Origin: Niabella sp.
GTDB lineage: Bacteria > Bacteroidota > Bacteroidia > Chitinophagales > Chitinophagaceae
DNA: 64,000 nucleotides
Assembly: GCF_030150205.1 (NCBI RefSeq)
Contig: NZ_JASLGT010000024.1
Coordinates: forward strand, 464,979-528,978
Reading direction: 5' to 3'
Positions within the stretch are counted from its first letter, which is position 1, and each line of letters opens with the position of its first letter. Under the pieces are notes generated by a model. The model saw nothing but the letters and a program-made list of their open reading frames with translations. It searched no databases and was not told the origin of the DNA. Of the stretch, positions 26,071-35,771 are shown in pieces. A program made the translations under genes and the position numbers.

Positions 26071-26694
26071 TCAGGAAATAACCAGCCTTATGATGAGGGC
26101 AATACCAAAGCACATCAATACAAACCCATTGATGCGGTTGAGTAAGTGAATATTGCGCGGTGTAAGTCTTGTACGGATCTTATTAGCCAGCATCACTTTT
26201 GCAATATCCGTGCACAAAACGATCAGCAATGCCGTTATAAAAATAACGATGCGTTCATTAATGGTATGTGTAATAAAGGTAGTAGATGCGGTGAGCCAGA
26301 AGATAAAGATGCCGGGGTTAAGGGTGTTTAGGAAAAAGCCGGAAAGGAACAACTGCAGGTAATCGCGTTTGCGGAAAACAGGCGGAGTTCGTTTAATGCG
26401 ATCCCGGATGCGGATCTTTTTAAAGAACGCGTAATAAATACCCAGTATAATTAAAAAAGTGCTGCCCACAATACTAATGGCAACCTTTTGCGAACTAAGG
26501 CTAATAAAAAACTGCGAAAAGAAGTTGCTGATGAATGCAAGCGTGGTATCACTGGCAGAAACACCCAGCACAAAGGCCAGTCCGCCCCTGTGTCCTACAT
26601 TAATGCTGTGTTTAATGACTGAAAAGAGCACAGGCCCTACTGCAATGCAGAGCAGCAAACCCATGGTTATTCCTTTAATAAAGGCTTCAATCAT
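26071..26694 (-). CDS. LysE family translocator
   Basis: A 207-residue inner-membrane protein of the LysE/RhtB amino-acid exporter family, with six predicted helices. The N-terminus GITMGLLLCIAVGPVLFSVIKHSINVGHRGGLAFVLGVSASD is diagnostic, with the GP helix break and the G-x-x-x-GVSASD loop. FFLNTLNPGIFIFWL is the second family signature. Exported substrate not predictable. Its upstream neighbour is the GH3-type gene, 39 nt away on the same strand, so both may share a transcript. Confidence 0.92.
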   Translation of the reverse strand: MIEAFIKGITMGLLLCIAVGPVLFSVIKHSINVGHRGGLAFVLGVSASDTTLAFISNFFSQFFISLSSQKVAISIVGSTFLIILGIYYAFFKKIRIRDRIKRTPPVFRKRDYLQLFLSGFFLNTLNPGIFIFWLTASTTFITHTINERIVIFITALLIVLCTDIAKVMLANKIRTRLTPRNIHLLNRINGFVLMCFGIALIIRLVIS

Positions 26695-26733
26695 AATCGG
26701 ATAACAATATAGCCGAAGTTTTTAAAAAGGGGA

Positions 26734-28263
26734 TCAAATTTTCCCTGTTTTTAAAAAATTTTCCCAGTCTAAAAGGATGCGTCCTTTCATAACGCGGGGA
26801 AATTTATGCTGACTGCCCAATTTGCCTTTCAGCTCCATGAACTTCATAAATGTTTCAGGGGGCAATACTTCAATAAACACTTCTTTTAATGCACTGGTCC
26901 GTTCCGTTGCATAGTCATCATTGATCTCGCGGAGCTTGTTATCTATAAACGCAATCAGTGCGTCATTGTTCACCGGATCATTGGTGGCTACATACCAGCG
27001 GTGTGCAAAATAGCCCTCATAGGGAAAACCGATAACCGTGTATTCCTGTATGCTGATATTAAAGTGATCGTTGGCGTCCTGGATGGCCCGGTTCATATTT
27101 TCCACGCTCAGATGTTCGCCTACCAGGCTTAAAAAGTGTTTGGTTCTGCCGGTGATGATCAGTTCTGACTTTTCCTTGTCCAGGAATTTAATGGTGTCGC
27201 CAATCAGGTAGCGCCAGCTGCCCGCATTGGTACTCATCAGCAGCGCATATTCCTTACCTTCCTCCACTTCATCAATCAGCTTTACTTCGGGATGATCAAC
27301 AATGGTACCTTCCGCATCAAAATTGCAATTGTCAAAAGGCACAAACTCAAAGAAAATATTATTATCGGTTACCAATTGAATACCGCGGTCTTCTTTCATT
27401 TTATACCCGATAAAGCCTTCGCTGGATAAATAATTCTCCACGTATACAATGGGCTTTCCTAATAGCTTGTCGAAGGACTTTTTATACGGTTCAAAGGCAA
27501 CGCCTCCATGTACAAAAACACCAAAATTGGGCCATATTTCATGAATATTCGCCAGTTTATAGCGTTCAATGACCATTTCCATGCACATCTGGCACCAGGC
27601 CGGTACTCCAACAATATAGCCAATATCCCATTTATGGGCATTGTCTACAATTTCATTCAGCTTCTGGTTCCAGTCTGCAATAGCGGCGATCCGCCCACCG
27701 GGTTTGTAAAAGGTCTGAAACCAGAACGGTCGTTTTTTTGCCAGGATGCCACTCAGATCACCGGCAAACCAGCCGGCCTCTCCTTTCTGGAGATTGGTAG
27801 CCCCTCCAATGATCAGGAAATCTTTGGTGAGGGATTTTTTATTGGCCTGTTTATAGCTGAAAACGCTGATTAATTGTTTGATGTAGTTGATGGTGTTGCT
27901 TTTCAGCAGGTCGGTGGTTACGGGGATGTATTTGCTGGAGGCTTCTGAGGTCCCGGAGCTTAATGCATAATATTTGATTTTGCCCGGCCAGGTGATATCT
28001 GGTTTGCCTTCCAGTGTTTTTACCCACCATTGGTCATAGATCTTATTATAATCATAAACAGGAACCAGTTGCTGGAAGCTTTTTTCGATGTTTTTTGAAA
28101 GAAGGATCTCGTCAAACCGGTATTCCTGGCCAAATTCTGTGAACCGCGCCTTTTTTAATAGCTTTTTTAATACTTTCTGCTGCTGTGTTTTTGCATTACG
28201 CTTCGGAAGTCGCAGTGCACTGGCAATCGATCGCGGTAATTTAATATCTATTATTGATGCCAT
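26734..28263 (-). CDS. GH3 auxin-responsive promoter family protein (acyl-adenylate amidosynthetase-like)
   Basis: A 509-residue member of the GH3 family, the ANL-related enzymes that in plants adenylate carboxylic acids and join them to amino acids. Here the ATP-binding loop is LSSGTSEASSKYIPVT (about residues 101-116), with later YALLMSTNAGSWRYLIGDTIKF and ELIITGRTKHFLSLVGEHLSVENM segments. Bacterial members are common in Bacteroidota, but their substrates are unknown. Likely first gene of a pair with the LysE exporter, which could hint at synthesis and export of an amino-acid conjugate (speculative). Confidence 0.92.
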   Translation of the reverse strand: MASIIDIKLPRSIASALRLPKRNAKTQQQKVLKKLLKKARFTEFGQEYRFDEILLSKNIEKSFQQLVPVYDYNKIYDQWWVKTLEGKPDITWPGKIKYYALSSGTSEASSKYIPVTTDLLKSNTINYIKQLISVFSYKQANKKSLTKDFLIIGGATNLQKGEAGWFAGDLSGILAKKRPFWFQTFYKPGGRIAAIADWNQKLNEIVDNAHKWDIGYIVGVPAWCQMCMEMVIERYKLANIHEIWPNFGVFVHGGVAFEPYKKSFDKLLGKPIVYVENYLSSEGFIGYKMKEDRGIQLVTDNNIFFEFVPFDNCNFDAEGTIVDHPEVKLIDEVEEGKEYALLMSTNAGSWRYLIGDTIKFLDKEKSELIITGRTKHFLSLVGEHLSVENMNRAIQDANDHFNISIQEYTVIGFPYEGYFAHRWYVATNDPVNNDALIAFIDNKLREINDDYATERTSALKEVFIEVLPPETFMKFMELKGKLGSQHKFPRVMKGRILLDWENFLKTGKI

Positions 28264-28286
28264 ATTCTACTAACTACTGTAACCGG

Positions 28287-28294
28287 CAAAGTTA
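28287..28294 (-). promoter_or_regulatory. -7 promoter element for GH3-type gene
   Basis: On the minus strand TAACTTTG matches TAnnTTTG and ends 23 nt before the start codon. No TTG box is evident at 19-20 nt upstream. Confidence 0.45.
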
Positions 28295-28560
28295 CAATTT
28301 TGAATGCCGATCAGCTAAAATAAACATTTAACTGCACCGTTTGTATGCACATCGGATATTACCCGGTTTTGCAATGCGATGCAGTCAACATCTTCCGTCG
28401 TTGCCCGAAGCCTTTAAACGCTTCCGGATGCCTTGCGAGGCGCGACGGCAAGGCCTGCAAGGTAACTATAAAACCAATAGGAACCATACAGCTGTTAGCG
28501 GCGCCACAGGGTAGGTACCCGTTTTAACACCCGATGCGGGATCTCTAATCCCAGAAGTAA

Positions 28561-28650
28561 TCAACTGATTGCTGACTACTGAAGACTGAAAGCTGAATAT
28601 ATGTTCCCGTTTAATACCCGATGATCTATTGACCATTCACCATTCAATGC
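28561..28650 (+). repeat. Dispersed intergenic repeat, copy 1
   Basis: It contains CTGAAAGCTGA-type units, then GTTTAATACCCGATGAT (28609-28625), then a TATTGACCATTCACCATT run. The same modules in the same order occur inverted at 41231-41320, and the first module also resembles 30001-30060. Confidence 0.65.
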
Positions 28651-28676
28651 CATTTCCTTAAGCAATTTTTATGGTT

Positions 28677-28761
28677 GCCGCAGATACGCTGATTGCGCCT
28701 GCGGCGCTTTTCTGCGACATTGTTGTCGTTAAAGCCGATACCAAATCTGCGCATCTGTGGC
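28677..28761. repeat. Imperfect palindromic element
   Basis: Arms GCCGCAGATACGCTGATT (28677-28694) and AATCTGCGCATCTGTGGC (28744-28761) are complementary at 15 of 18 positions. An outer TTTCCTTAA/TTTAAGGAAA pair flanks them. A second element with similar arms lies at 36857-36914. Confidence 0.6.
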
Positions 28762-28818
28762 TTTAAGGAAACGACATTGATTCACCATTGACCATTCCCC
28801 AATGTTTAAATTATACCA

Positions 28819-29958
28819 TCAGCTTGCGGTAATGATACTGTTGCCACTGTAAAAGTGCAGCTGCTGATGATTGCTTTGGCAAACAATCCGGATGAGCTCT
28901 GAAAAAGGCATGTCCTGCTCGCACAGGTATACCGGTGTACCGGGATTTGCTTTAAGAAGGCTGGTCAGGTTGTTTTCGGTAGGAGCAACCACCCTGATTT
29001 TTAATCCATTATCCGGAAAATGCCGCATCAGGTTGCCTGCAGCGGTTTCGGAACCAATAATGATGGCAGCAGCAGGATCAACGCGTTCTTTCTTTTTGCC
29101 CGGCCACAGCCGGCCGGAAACATATTTAACAGCGGCATGTGCCCAGATTCCCAGGTGCACCAGTAACCGGAGCCCTATGCGTTTGGTGCCCCGGTGGTGT
29201 TTGTTTACAAAAATGCCCATTGCCTGGTAAAAGTTCCTGATATAACCCAGGCTGTTTTTTGACGTGCTTTCTCCCTTAAAATGAATAATGGGCGGAGCTG
29301 ATAAGTAATAATTTTTATAACCGGCCTTGTATATGCGGTAGCTGAGATCAATATCTTCCCCATACATAAAAAATGCTTCATCAAAACCGCCCGTTTTTTC
29401 AAGAACGATGCGGGGAATAAGCATAAACGCTCCGGCCAGCACTTCGATGTACTGGTCTTTTTCATCATCAAGATGCCCCAGGTAGTAGCGGGCAGCGGTC
29501 CTGGATCCCGGAAAAAAGCGGTGGATACCGGATAATTTGAAAAAAGAAGCAGAAAAAGAGGGGAACCCACGCTTGGATTCCTTTAAAAAAACGCCCGCGC
29601 CATCGAACATCCGGATACCAACAGCGCCAACGGCCGGGTCTTGTTCAAAAACGGCCAGGCTTTTTACCAGCGCATCTTCCGGCAGCAGCGTATCCGGGTT
29701 CAGAAACAGTATAAATTGCCCCTTTGCGCTCCGGAGCCCCTGGTTACAGGCCCGGCCAAAACCTGCATTTTCTTTATTGGCAATAAATAACACCTGCGGA
29801 AACAGGGGCAGCAGGTATTCCACGCTTCCGTCTGTAGAACAGTTGTCTACCACAATAATTTCTGCTTCCAGACCCTTTGAAGCCCGGAGTACCGATACCA
29901 GGCAATGTTCCAAAAAGTACTTTACGTTGTAGCTGACTATAATGATGGATAGATTCAT
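28819..29958 (-). CDS. Glycosyltransferase family 2 protein
   Basis: A 379-residue GT-A glycosyltransferase that probably adds a sugar to a cell-surface glycan. The N-terminus MNLSIIIVSYNVKYFLEHCL is the GT2 nucleotide-binding start; the acidic motif is in FILFLNPDTLLPEDAL (about residues 83-98), and the GGFDEAFFMYGEDIDLSYRI segment (about 200-220) is the acceptor/catalytic part of rhamnosyltransferase-like members. A C-terminal 90-residue tail (AAAIIIGSETAAGNL onward) looks like a Rossmann-type half-domain found in some polyprenyl-phosphate-linked enzymes. I moved the start from 29985 to the Met at 29958, where the family begins. Confidence 0.9.
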   Translation of the reverse strand: MNLSIIIVSYNVKYFLEHCLVSVLRASKGLEAEIIVVDNCSTDGSVEYLLPLFPQVLFIANKENAGFGRACNQGLRSAKGQFILFLNPDTLLPEDALVKSLAVFEQDPAVGAVGIRMFDGAGVFLKESKRGFPSFSASFFKLSGIHRFFPGSRTAARYYLGHLDDEKDQYIEVLAGAFMLIPRIVLEKTGGFDEAFFMYGEDIDLSYRIYKAGYKNYYLSAPPIIHFKGESTSKNSLGYIRNFYQAMGIFVNKHHRGTKRIGLRLLVHLGIWAHAAVKYVSGRLWPGKKKERVDPAAAIIIGSETAAGNLMRHFPDNGLKIRVVAPTENNLTSLLKANPGTPVYLCEQDMPFSELIRIVCQSNHQQLHFYSGNSIITAS

Positions 29959-30000
29959 TTCTATAAAAGCAGGAGCCGGGCACAAAAATAACCGAATTCG

Positions 30001-30062
30001 GTAATCGGCAATCAGCTTTCAGCCATTAGCCTTCAGCAACCTGATGATTGCTGCCTGCTGAA
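30001..30062. repeat. Dispersed intergenic repeat, partial copy
   Basis: The stretch AATCAGCTTTCAGCCATTAG and following TTCAGCAA units resemble the CTTTCAGTAATCAG module of the copies at 28561 and 41231. It lies between divergent GT2 and IMPase genes. Confidence 0.4.
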
Positions 30063-30073
30063 CGCTAAATCGC

Positions 30074-30081
30074 TATCTTTG
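30074..30081 (+). promoter_or_regulatory. -7 promoter element abutting the IMPase start codon
   Basis: TATCTTTG is a perfect TAnnTTTG match that ends 5 nt before the ATG at 30087. A TTG at 30048-30050 is 23 nt upstream, longer than usual. A leaderless transcript is predicted. Confidence 0.5.
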
Positions 30082-30086
30082 ACCCC

Positions 30087-30857
30087 ATGTTAGCAACCGT
30101 TTTAGAAGAAGCTGTGAGGGCTGGTGCGGCAGAACTGACCCGTTATTTCCAGCAGTCATTTTCCATACAGCATAAGGAAGGCCGCAATAACCTGGTTACA
30201 GACGCCGATCATGCAGCTGAAAAAGCCATTATTGAAGTGATCCGCAGGCATTACCCCGATCATTTTATATTAACGGAGGAAAGCGGTGTGCTGGCACAGG
30301 AATCGGATTATAAGTGGATCATCGATCCGCTGGATGGCACTATTAATTTTGCACATGGGGTGCCGATCAATTGTGTGTCTGTTGGGGTGGAATATAAGAA
30401 AGAGATCATTCTTGGCATGGTGTATAACCCCCATATGAATGAGTTGTTTTTTGCAGAAAAAGGAAAAGGGGCCACATTAAACGGGCAGCCGATAAAAGTA
30501 AGTAAGGAAACAGAGGCCATGCACTCCTGCCTGGTAACCGGCTTCCCGTATGTATATATACATATGGAGAACGGTCCGCTGCAGGTATTTGAACGGCTGA
30601 TCAAAGAAGGTGTGCCCGTGCGCCGCCTTGGTGCTGCCGCCATTGACCTTTGCTGGGTGGCGGCCGGCCGGTTCGACGGGTTTTATGAGCATAAACTGGA
30701 AGCCTGGGACAGTGCCGCCGGTTTTTTGATTGTAGAAGAGGCCGGGGGCCGGGTTACCGATTTTAACGGCGACCGCTATTCTCCTTATCAGCACCGGATT
30801 GTTGCAACAAACGGGCGGATACATGAGGAATTGCTGAATATTATTAATAATAAATAA
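30087..30857 (+). CDS. Inositol monophosphatase family protein
   Basis: A 256-residue Mg-dependent sugar or inositol phosphatase. Motifs: TEESG (about residues 63-67), WIIDPLDGTINFAHG (about 77-91) with the metal-binding Asp pair D80 and D83, and WDSAAGFLIVEEAGGRVTDF near residue 210. These are all three metal-site motifs of the family. Substrate could be inositol phosphate or another small phosphomonoester. thiL follows on the same strand after 79 nt. Confidence 0.95.
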   Translation: MLATVLEEAVRAGAAELTRYFQQSFSIQHKEGRNNLVTDADHAAEKAIIEVIRRHYPDHFILTEESGVLAQESDYKWIIDPLDGTINFAHGVPINCVSVGVEYKKEIILGMVYNPHMNELFFAEKGKGATLNGQPIKVSKETEAMHSCLVTGFPYVYIHMENGPLQVFERLIKEGVPVRRLGAAAIDLCWVAAGRFDGFYEHKLEAWDSAAGFLIVEEAGGRVTDFNGDRYSPYQHRIVATNGRIHEELLNIINNK

Positions 30858-30936
30858 AGCACAACGGAAAACCGGATATTGTTCAGGTCCGAAACGAACA
30901 TTCTCCGGCAGTATAGGGTGTACAATCCGCATAAAA

Positions 30937-31968
30937 ATGAGTAACGAACGTACAGAATTATCCGAATTGGGAGAATTTGGTCTGATTGATCATTTAACCA
31001 AAAATATAGAACTTCAGAATGTATCCTCGCTGTTGGGCGTGGGCGATGATGCCGCGGTGATCGACCATTTTGGTAAACAAACCGTGGTTACTACCGACCT
31101 GCTGCTGGAAGGGGTGCATTTCGATCTGATGTATACCCCGCTCAAGCACCTGGGCTATAAATCCATTGTGGTGAACCTTAGCGATGTATATGCCATGAAT
31201 GCGGTCCCTACCCAGGTTACCCTAAGCATTGGCATCAGCAACCGCTTTGGTCTGGAGGCACTGGATGAATTTTATGAAGGAGTGTATGCTGCCTGTAGTC
31301 ACTACGGGGTAGACCTGATCGGCGGCGATACCACTACCTCTCAAAAGGGGTTTGTAATTTCTGTTACGGCCATTGGGGAAGTAACTCCGGATCATTTTGT
31401 AAAACGGAGCACTGCAAAAAAAGGCGATCTGCTTTGTGTAAGCGGCGACCTGGGGGCTGCCTATGTAGGCCTGTTGTTCCTGGAGCGCGAGCGGAAAATA
31501 TTTCTCGAAAGCCCGGGCGTGCAGCCGGACCTGGAAGGAGAAAGCTATGTAATTGGCCGGCTGTTAAAACCCGAAGCCCGGAAAGATATCGTTGAGTTTT
31601 TTGCCGAAGCATCGGTAATGCCCACTGCCATGATGGATATCAGCGACGGCCTGAGCTCTGAGATCCTGCATATTTGTAAAGACAGCCAACTGGGCTGTGT
31701 ATTGTATGAGGATAAAATCCCCGTTGCAGAAGAAACCCGTAATGCTGCCTTCAAATTTGAGATCGATCCCACAGCCTGTGCATTAAGCGGGGGAGAAGAT
31801 TATGAGTTGTTGTTTACCGTGGATCAGGCCGACTACGAAAAAATAAATGCCAACCCGGCCATCAGTATTATCGGTTATATGGCGGAGGCCGGGGACGGAG
31901 CCCATATCATTACCAAAGGAGGGGGGCGCCACGCCATTACGGCCCAGGGCTGGAACCCCATCCGGTAA
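30937..31968 (+). CDS. thiL: Thiamine-phosphate kinase
   Basis: A 343-residue ThiL, which phosphorylates thiamine monophosphate to thiamine diphosphate, the last step of the pathway. The PurM-like fold is shown by LGVGDDAAVID, LIGGDTTTSQKGFVISVTAIG and PTAMMDISDGLSSEILHIC, with the ATP- and metal-binding Asp residues. Length is usual for the family. No other thiamine gene is in the window. A membrane-bound AraC regulator begins 24 nt later, perhaps cotranscribed. Confidence 0.96.
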   Translation: MSNERTELSELGEFGLIDHLTKNIELQNVSSLLGVGDDAAVIDHFGKQTVVTTDLLLEGVHFDLMYTPLKHLGYKSIVVNLSDVYAMNAVPTQVTLSIGISNRFGLEALDEFYEGVYAACSHYGVDLIGGDTTTSQKGFVISVTAIGEVTPDHFVKRSTAKKGDLLCVSGDLGAAYVGLLFLERERKIFLESPGVQPDLEGESYVIGRLLKPEARKDIVEFFAEASVMPTAMMDISDGLSSEILHICKDSQLGCVLYEDKIPVAEETRNAAFKFEIDPTACALSGGEDYELLFTVDQADYEKINANPAISIIGYMAEAGDGAHIITKGGGRHAITAQGWNPIR

Positions 31969-31992
31969 TCGTAGGGTAAAAACATCAAAACC

Positions 31993-33165
31993 ATGCTGTA
32001 CCTTACGGGGATTATTGTATCGGTATATTTATTGATACTGCTGATTGCGAAGCCGCAAAAAACCACCGCCGATAAGATCCTTACGGCATGGCAGTTTCTG
32101 GCCACCATTCACCTGGTGTACCTTTATTTATTCGTTACAGACCAATACAAAGAGGTCCCCGGAGTGTTGGGCTGGGAGTTGCCCTTTCCATTCATTCATG
32201 GTCCGTTCCTGTATTTATACACCTTGTACCTCACTCATCAGCAAAAACATAAATACCGCTGGATCTGGCATTTTTTGCCCTTTTTGATCACGTATCTTAT
32301 ATGGATACCGGTACTGATTCAGTCGCCGGAGCAAAAATTATATATCTATGAGCATGGTGCGCCCGGCTACAAAGGAATCGCCATCGTTCTTACAGTTGCA
32401 ATTATTGCCTCCGGGATCGGCTATGTAATTGCGGCCCTGATATTGCTGAAGCGGCATCGCCGGAATATTGCAGGGCAGTTTTCAAACACAGGAAAAATCA
32501 CCCTGAACTGGTTACGTTATTTAATTGGCGGTATTGGGGTCATCTGGTTTTTTGTAACGTTTTACCTGACGGCGCAAACGCTCTATATTTCGGTTTCCCT
32601 GTTTATTTTTTTCCTGGGATTTTTTGGCGTGCGGCAGGAAGGCATTTTTAATACCAGGAACGCGGCCAGCCAGCGACCTTTGGGTTTGTTGGATGAAAGT
32701 CCGGTATTTTTAACGGAGATGACGCCTGTCCCGGAGGTACAGGCACCGGCCGTTCTCATGAAAAATACCATACCCGAAAAGGTAAAATATGAAAAATCGA
32801 CCCTAACGGAAGACGAAGCGGCGGAGATACATGGGCGATTGCAGCAGCTGATGGAGGATACGCAGTTATTTAAAAATGCCGAACTAACCCTGGGCGATGT
32901 GGCGGAACAACTGGATATCCACAGCGGTATTTTATCGCAGGTGATCAACTCAAAAACGGAAAAAAGCTTCTATGATTATATCAACCAGTTGCGTGTGGAA
33001 GCATTTAAAGAGCTGGCGAACCATCCTGCTAATCAAAACTATACCTTATTGTCGCTGGCTTTTGAATGCGGTTTTAATTCCAAATCCTCTTTTAACCGGA
33101 ACTTTAAAAAATTTACCGGCCAGTCACCATCCGGTTACCTGAAAAGTCAGCACATCAACCTATGA
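31993..33165 (+). CDS. AraC family regulator with N-terminal membrane domain
   Basis: A 390-residue protein with about seven membrane helices in residues 1-230 (YLTGIIVSVYLLILLIAKPQ, IAIVLTVAIIASGIGYVIAALILL, YISVSLFIFFLGFFGVRQEG) and an AraC helix-turn-helix domain at about 285-390 (ELTLGDVAEQLDIHSGILSQVINSK, TLLSLAFECGFNSKSSFNRNFKKFTGQSPSGYL). This is a membrane-tethered regulator that may sense an envelope signal. A TonB receptor lies downstream, separated by 185 bp. Confidence 0.9.
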   Translation: MLYLTGIIVSVYLLILLIAKPQKTTADKILTAWQFLATIHLVYLYLFVTDQYKEVPGVLGWELPFPFIHGPFLYLYTLYLTHQQKHKYRWIWHFLPFLITYLIWIPVLIQSPEQKLYIYEHGAPGYKGIAIVLTVAIIASGIGYVIAALILLKRHRRNIAGQFSNTGKITLNWLRYLIGGIGVIWFFVTFYLTAQTLYISVSLFIFFLGFFGVRQEGIFNTRNAASQRPLGLLDESPVFLTEMTPVPEVQAPAVLMKNTIPEKVKYEKSTLTEDEAAEIHGRLQQLMEDTQLFKNAELTLGDVAEQLDIHSGILSQVINSKTEKSFYDYINQLRVEAFKELANHPANQNYTLLSLAFECGFNSKSSFNRNFKKFTGQSPSGYLKSQHINL

Positions 33166-33239
33166 CCTGCTGGCCCGGAGTTTATGGTTTCAAATCAACG
33201 GAACACATGAAACCGCCGGTGCTTTAGGAATTCATTAAC

Positions 33240-33255
33240 AAAAACGGCCGTTTTT
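33240..33255. repeat. 16-bp perfect palindrome
   Basis: AAAAACGGCCGTTTTT is a perfect palindrome between the AraC gene and the TonB receptor. A CCACC/GGTGG hairpin follows at 33263-33278. Either may be a terminator or an operator; neither is decisive. Confidence 0.45.
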
Positions 33256-33350
33256 AGAGGTGCCACCCTATTTGGTGGGGCGATTTCCGCAGGTATGGCG
33301 CCCATATTTGCAAAAAATCAATACTTACTTTTAAACTTGTTTTTGTGCAA

Positions 33351-35738
33351 ATGAATCCGGCTGCTTTTTACCGGCGGGCAATCCTGCCTCTTTTTTTCCT
33401 TTTTATGGGTCAATCCCTGTTAGTGGCTCAAACTGCCCAAACCCAATTTGTTCGGGGACGGGTGTTGGATGACGTATCCCGGTTCCCGATCGGGGATGCC
33501 ACGATTGCTGTTTTGGGTACCAATCAATCAACGGCCCTGTCTGATAAAGACGGGTATTTTAAACTGAGTGTACCCCTGGGCCGCTATAGTTTTGTAATTA
33601 CGCATACCGGTTATGAGTCCCGCACTGCTCCGGAGGTGCTGGTAACTGCAGGGAAGGAGGAACAGCTGACGATACTGCTGACCGAAAAAAACACCGTTTT
33701 GGATGAAGTGGTGGTACAAACGCGGGGCAGGCGTACCCTGAATAATGAAATGGTTGCGGTTAGCGGTACAGTGTTTAACCCTGCCGATACCCGGCGTTTT
33801 GCCGGTTCTATTGGTGACCCGGCCCGTATGATCAGCGCCATGGCAGGTGTGGCGAACGCTTCAGACGGTCGCAATGATATTGTGGTGCGGGGAAATGCTC
33901 CCCTGGGACTTTTATGGCAGGTGGAAGGCGTTAATATAGCCAATCCCAATCATTACGGATCGCTGGTAAGCACCGGCGGACCCGTAAGTATTTTAAACGC
34001 CAACAACCTGGCAAAATCAGATTTTATTGCCGGCGCTTTTCCTGCCCAGTATGGAAATGCCCTGGGCGGTGTATTTGACCTGCGGCTCCGCAACGGCAAT
34101 TCCGAAAAAACAGAAGTGGTGGGGGAGATCGGATTTGCCGGTTTTGAAGCCGGCATCGAAGGTCCTTTTTCCCGGAAGAGCAAGGCCTCCTACCTGGTCA
34201 ACTACCGGTACTCCACTGTGGGGCTGTTGCAGGCCATCGGTTTTAATGTGGGTACAGGTTCTTCCATACCAGAATACCAGGATCTGAGTTTTAAGATCCA
34301 CATCCCGTTATCGGCAAAAAATACCCTCGCCATCTGGGGAATGGGTGGCCCCAGTAAAATTGATTTCCTGGGCAATGAAGCAGACACTGCAAATAACAAA
34401 AATCTTTACGGAGCGGAAAACACCAATATCTTTTCCCGGTTCTTTACCGGTATTGCCGGCATCAACCTGGAAACTAATTTTAACCGGAAAACATTTGGAA
34501 AACTAAGCATTGGTATCAACCGGTCTGCGGAAAAAGGGTTGGCAGATTCGCTCAGTGAACAAACCCGTGAAGCATTCCGCACGGGTGAAAGCCGGTTCAA
34601 CACTTCCCGGTATGAGATCGCGTACACCCTGGCTCATAAATTCAGTGCTAAAAGCAATATTCTATCGGGGGTTACCGCAACGGTCTTTCAATACGAGCTG
34701 TTTGATAAACGGATCTATGGCAATTATGAAACCGAAACCATCCAGATCGATGAACATACGAATACCGCTTTATTACAGGCCTTCAGCCAGCTAAAGCACC
34801 GGTTTACAGAACGGCTTACATTGGCCGCCGGGCTGCATTACCAGCAGCTAACACTGAATAATACCCGGGCTGTGGAGCCCCGCGCATCTCTGCAATACGA
34901 CCTTCCGGGTCAGCAAACGGTCAGCGCTGCATATGGAGATCATGCGCAGATGCAAAGCCCGGTTGTTTATTTTAAGCGATCCTATATAAATAACCAGCCG
35001 GTATATGCCAACCGGCAGCTGGGCTTTACACGCAGCCGCCAGTGGGTGCTGAGCTATGCAAACCGGCTGGCTCCTTCCCTGCAGTTGAAAGTGGAGACTT
35101 ATTATCAAAAACTATCGCATGCGCCGGTAACCCGTTACCCTTCCGGCTTTTCCATGCTGAATGAGGGCGGCGGTTTTGGACTGATTTTAAAAGACAGTCT
35201 GATCAACAAAGGCACCGGGGCGAATTACGGTCTGGACCTTACCATCGAAAAATCCTTTAACCGCGATTATTATTTTTTAATCACCGGAAGCCTGTTCCAA
35301 TCGAAGTATAAGGGCAGCGATGGGGTTGAACGGAACACAACCTTTAACAATCATTACATCGCTAATGTCCTTACCGGGAAGGATTTCCGATTGGAAGGTG
35401 ATCAGCATATTTTTTCCGTAAGTCTCCGCATGACGGTAATGGGCGGACGGTATGCCTCACCGGTAGATGCAAGCGCCTCCGCATTGGGCAGGGGTACCAC
35501 CTATGATGAGGATGGCAATCCTTATTCCATAAAGCAGCCGCCCTATTTCCGGACGGATCTTAAATTCGGCGGACGCCGGAATTTTAAACGGTCTACCCTG
35601 GAAGGCGGCGTGGATCTGCGCAATCTTACCAATCAACAGAATCTTTTTGTACAACTATACGACCGGAAAACACAAAAAGTAGTGAACCAGTACCAGCCGG
35701 GAATCCTGGTAGTGCCCTATTTCCGGTTTACGTTTTAA
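33351..35738 (+). CDS. TonB-dependent receptor with carboxypeptidase-like regulatory domain
   Basis: A 795-residue outer-membrane transporter: signal peptide (LPLFFLFMGQSLLVAQ), carboxypeptidase-like regulatory domain (about residues 33-115), plug domain (about 125-240; DIVVRGNAPLGLLWQVEGVNIANPNHYGS), then the barrel to the C-terminal YFRFTF. It is not a SusC type, and no SusD gene follows. I use the ATG at 33351; a GTG at 33345 would add two residues. The gene 33 nt downstream encodes a lipoprotein with a CxxCH motif, and the two probably work together. Confidence 0.93.
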   Translation: MNPAAFYRRAILPLFFLFMGQSLLVAQTAQTQFVRGRVLDDVSRFPIGDATIAVLGTNQSTALSDKDGYFKLSVPLGRYSFVITHTGYESRTAPEVLVTAGKEEQLTILLTEKNTVLDEVVVQTRGRRTLNNEMVAVSGTVFNPADTRRFAGSIGDPARMISAMAGVANASDGRNDIVVRGNAPLGLLWQVEGVNIANPNHYGSLVSTGGPVSILNANNLAKSDFIAGAFPAQYGNALGGVFDLRLRNGNSEKTEVVGEIGFAGFEAGIEGPFSRKSKASYLVNYRYSTVGLLQAIGFNVGTGSSIPEYQDLSFKIHIPLSAKNTLAIWGMGGPSKIDFLGNEADTANNKNLYGAENTNIFSRFFTGIAGINLETNFNRKTFGKLSIGINRSAEKGLADSLSEQTREAFRTGESRFNTSRYEIAYTLAHKFSAKSNILSGVTATVFQYELFDKRIYGNYETETIQIDEHTNTALLQAFSQLKHRFTERLTLAAGLHYQQLTLNNTRAVEPRASLQYDLPGQQTVSAAYGDHAQMQSPVVYFKRSYINNQPVYANRQLGFTRSRQWVLSYANRLAPSLQLKVETYYQKLSHAPVTRYPSGFSMLNEGGGFGLILKDSLINKGTGANYGLDLTIEKSFNRDYYFLITGSLFQSKYKGSDGVERNTTFNNHYIANVLTGKDFRLEGDQHIFSVSLRMTVMGGRYASPVDASASALGRGTTYDEDGNPYSIKQPPYFRTDLKFGGRRNFKRSTLEGGVDLRNLTNQQNLFVQLYDRKTQKVVNQYQPGILVVPYFRFTF

Positions 35739-35771
35739 TCTTCTTCTATCTTATAAATAAATCAACCGAAA

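Larger units (their letters stand above)
28264..28818. other. Intergenic region (555 bp) rich in dispersed repeats
   Basis: No credible gene. It holds a dispersed repeat copy (28561-28650), an imperfect palindrome (28677-28761) and a further CACCATTGACCATTC motif near 28783. The repeat content and lack of conserved frame suggest accumulated non-coding elements. Confidence 0.6.
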
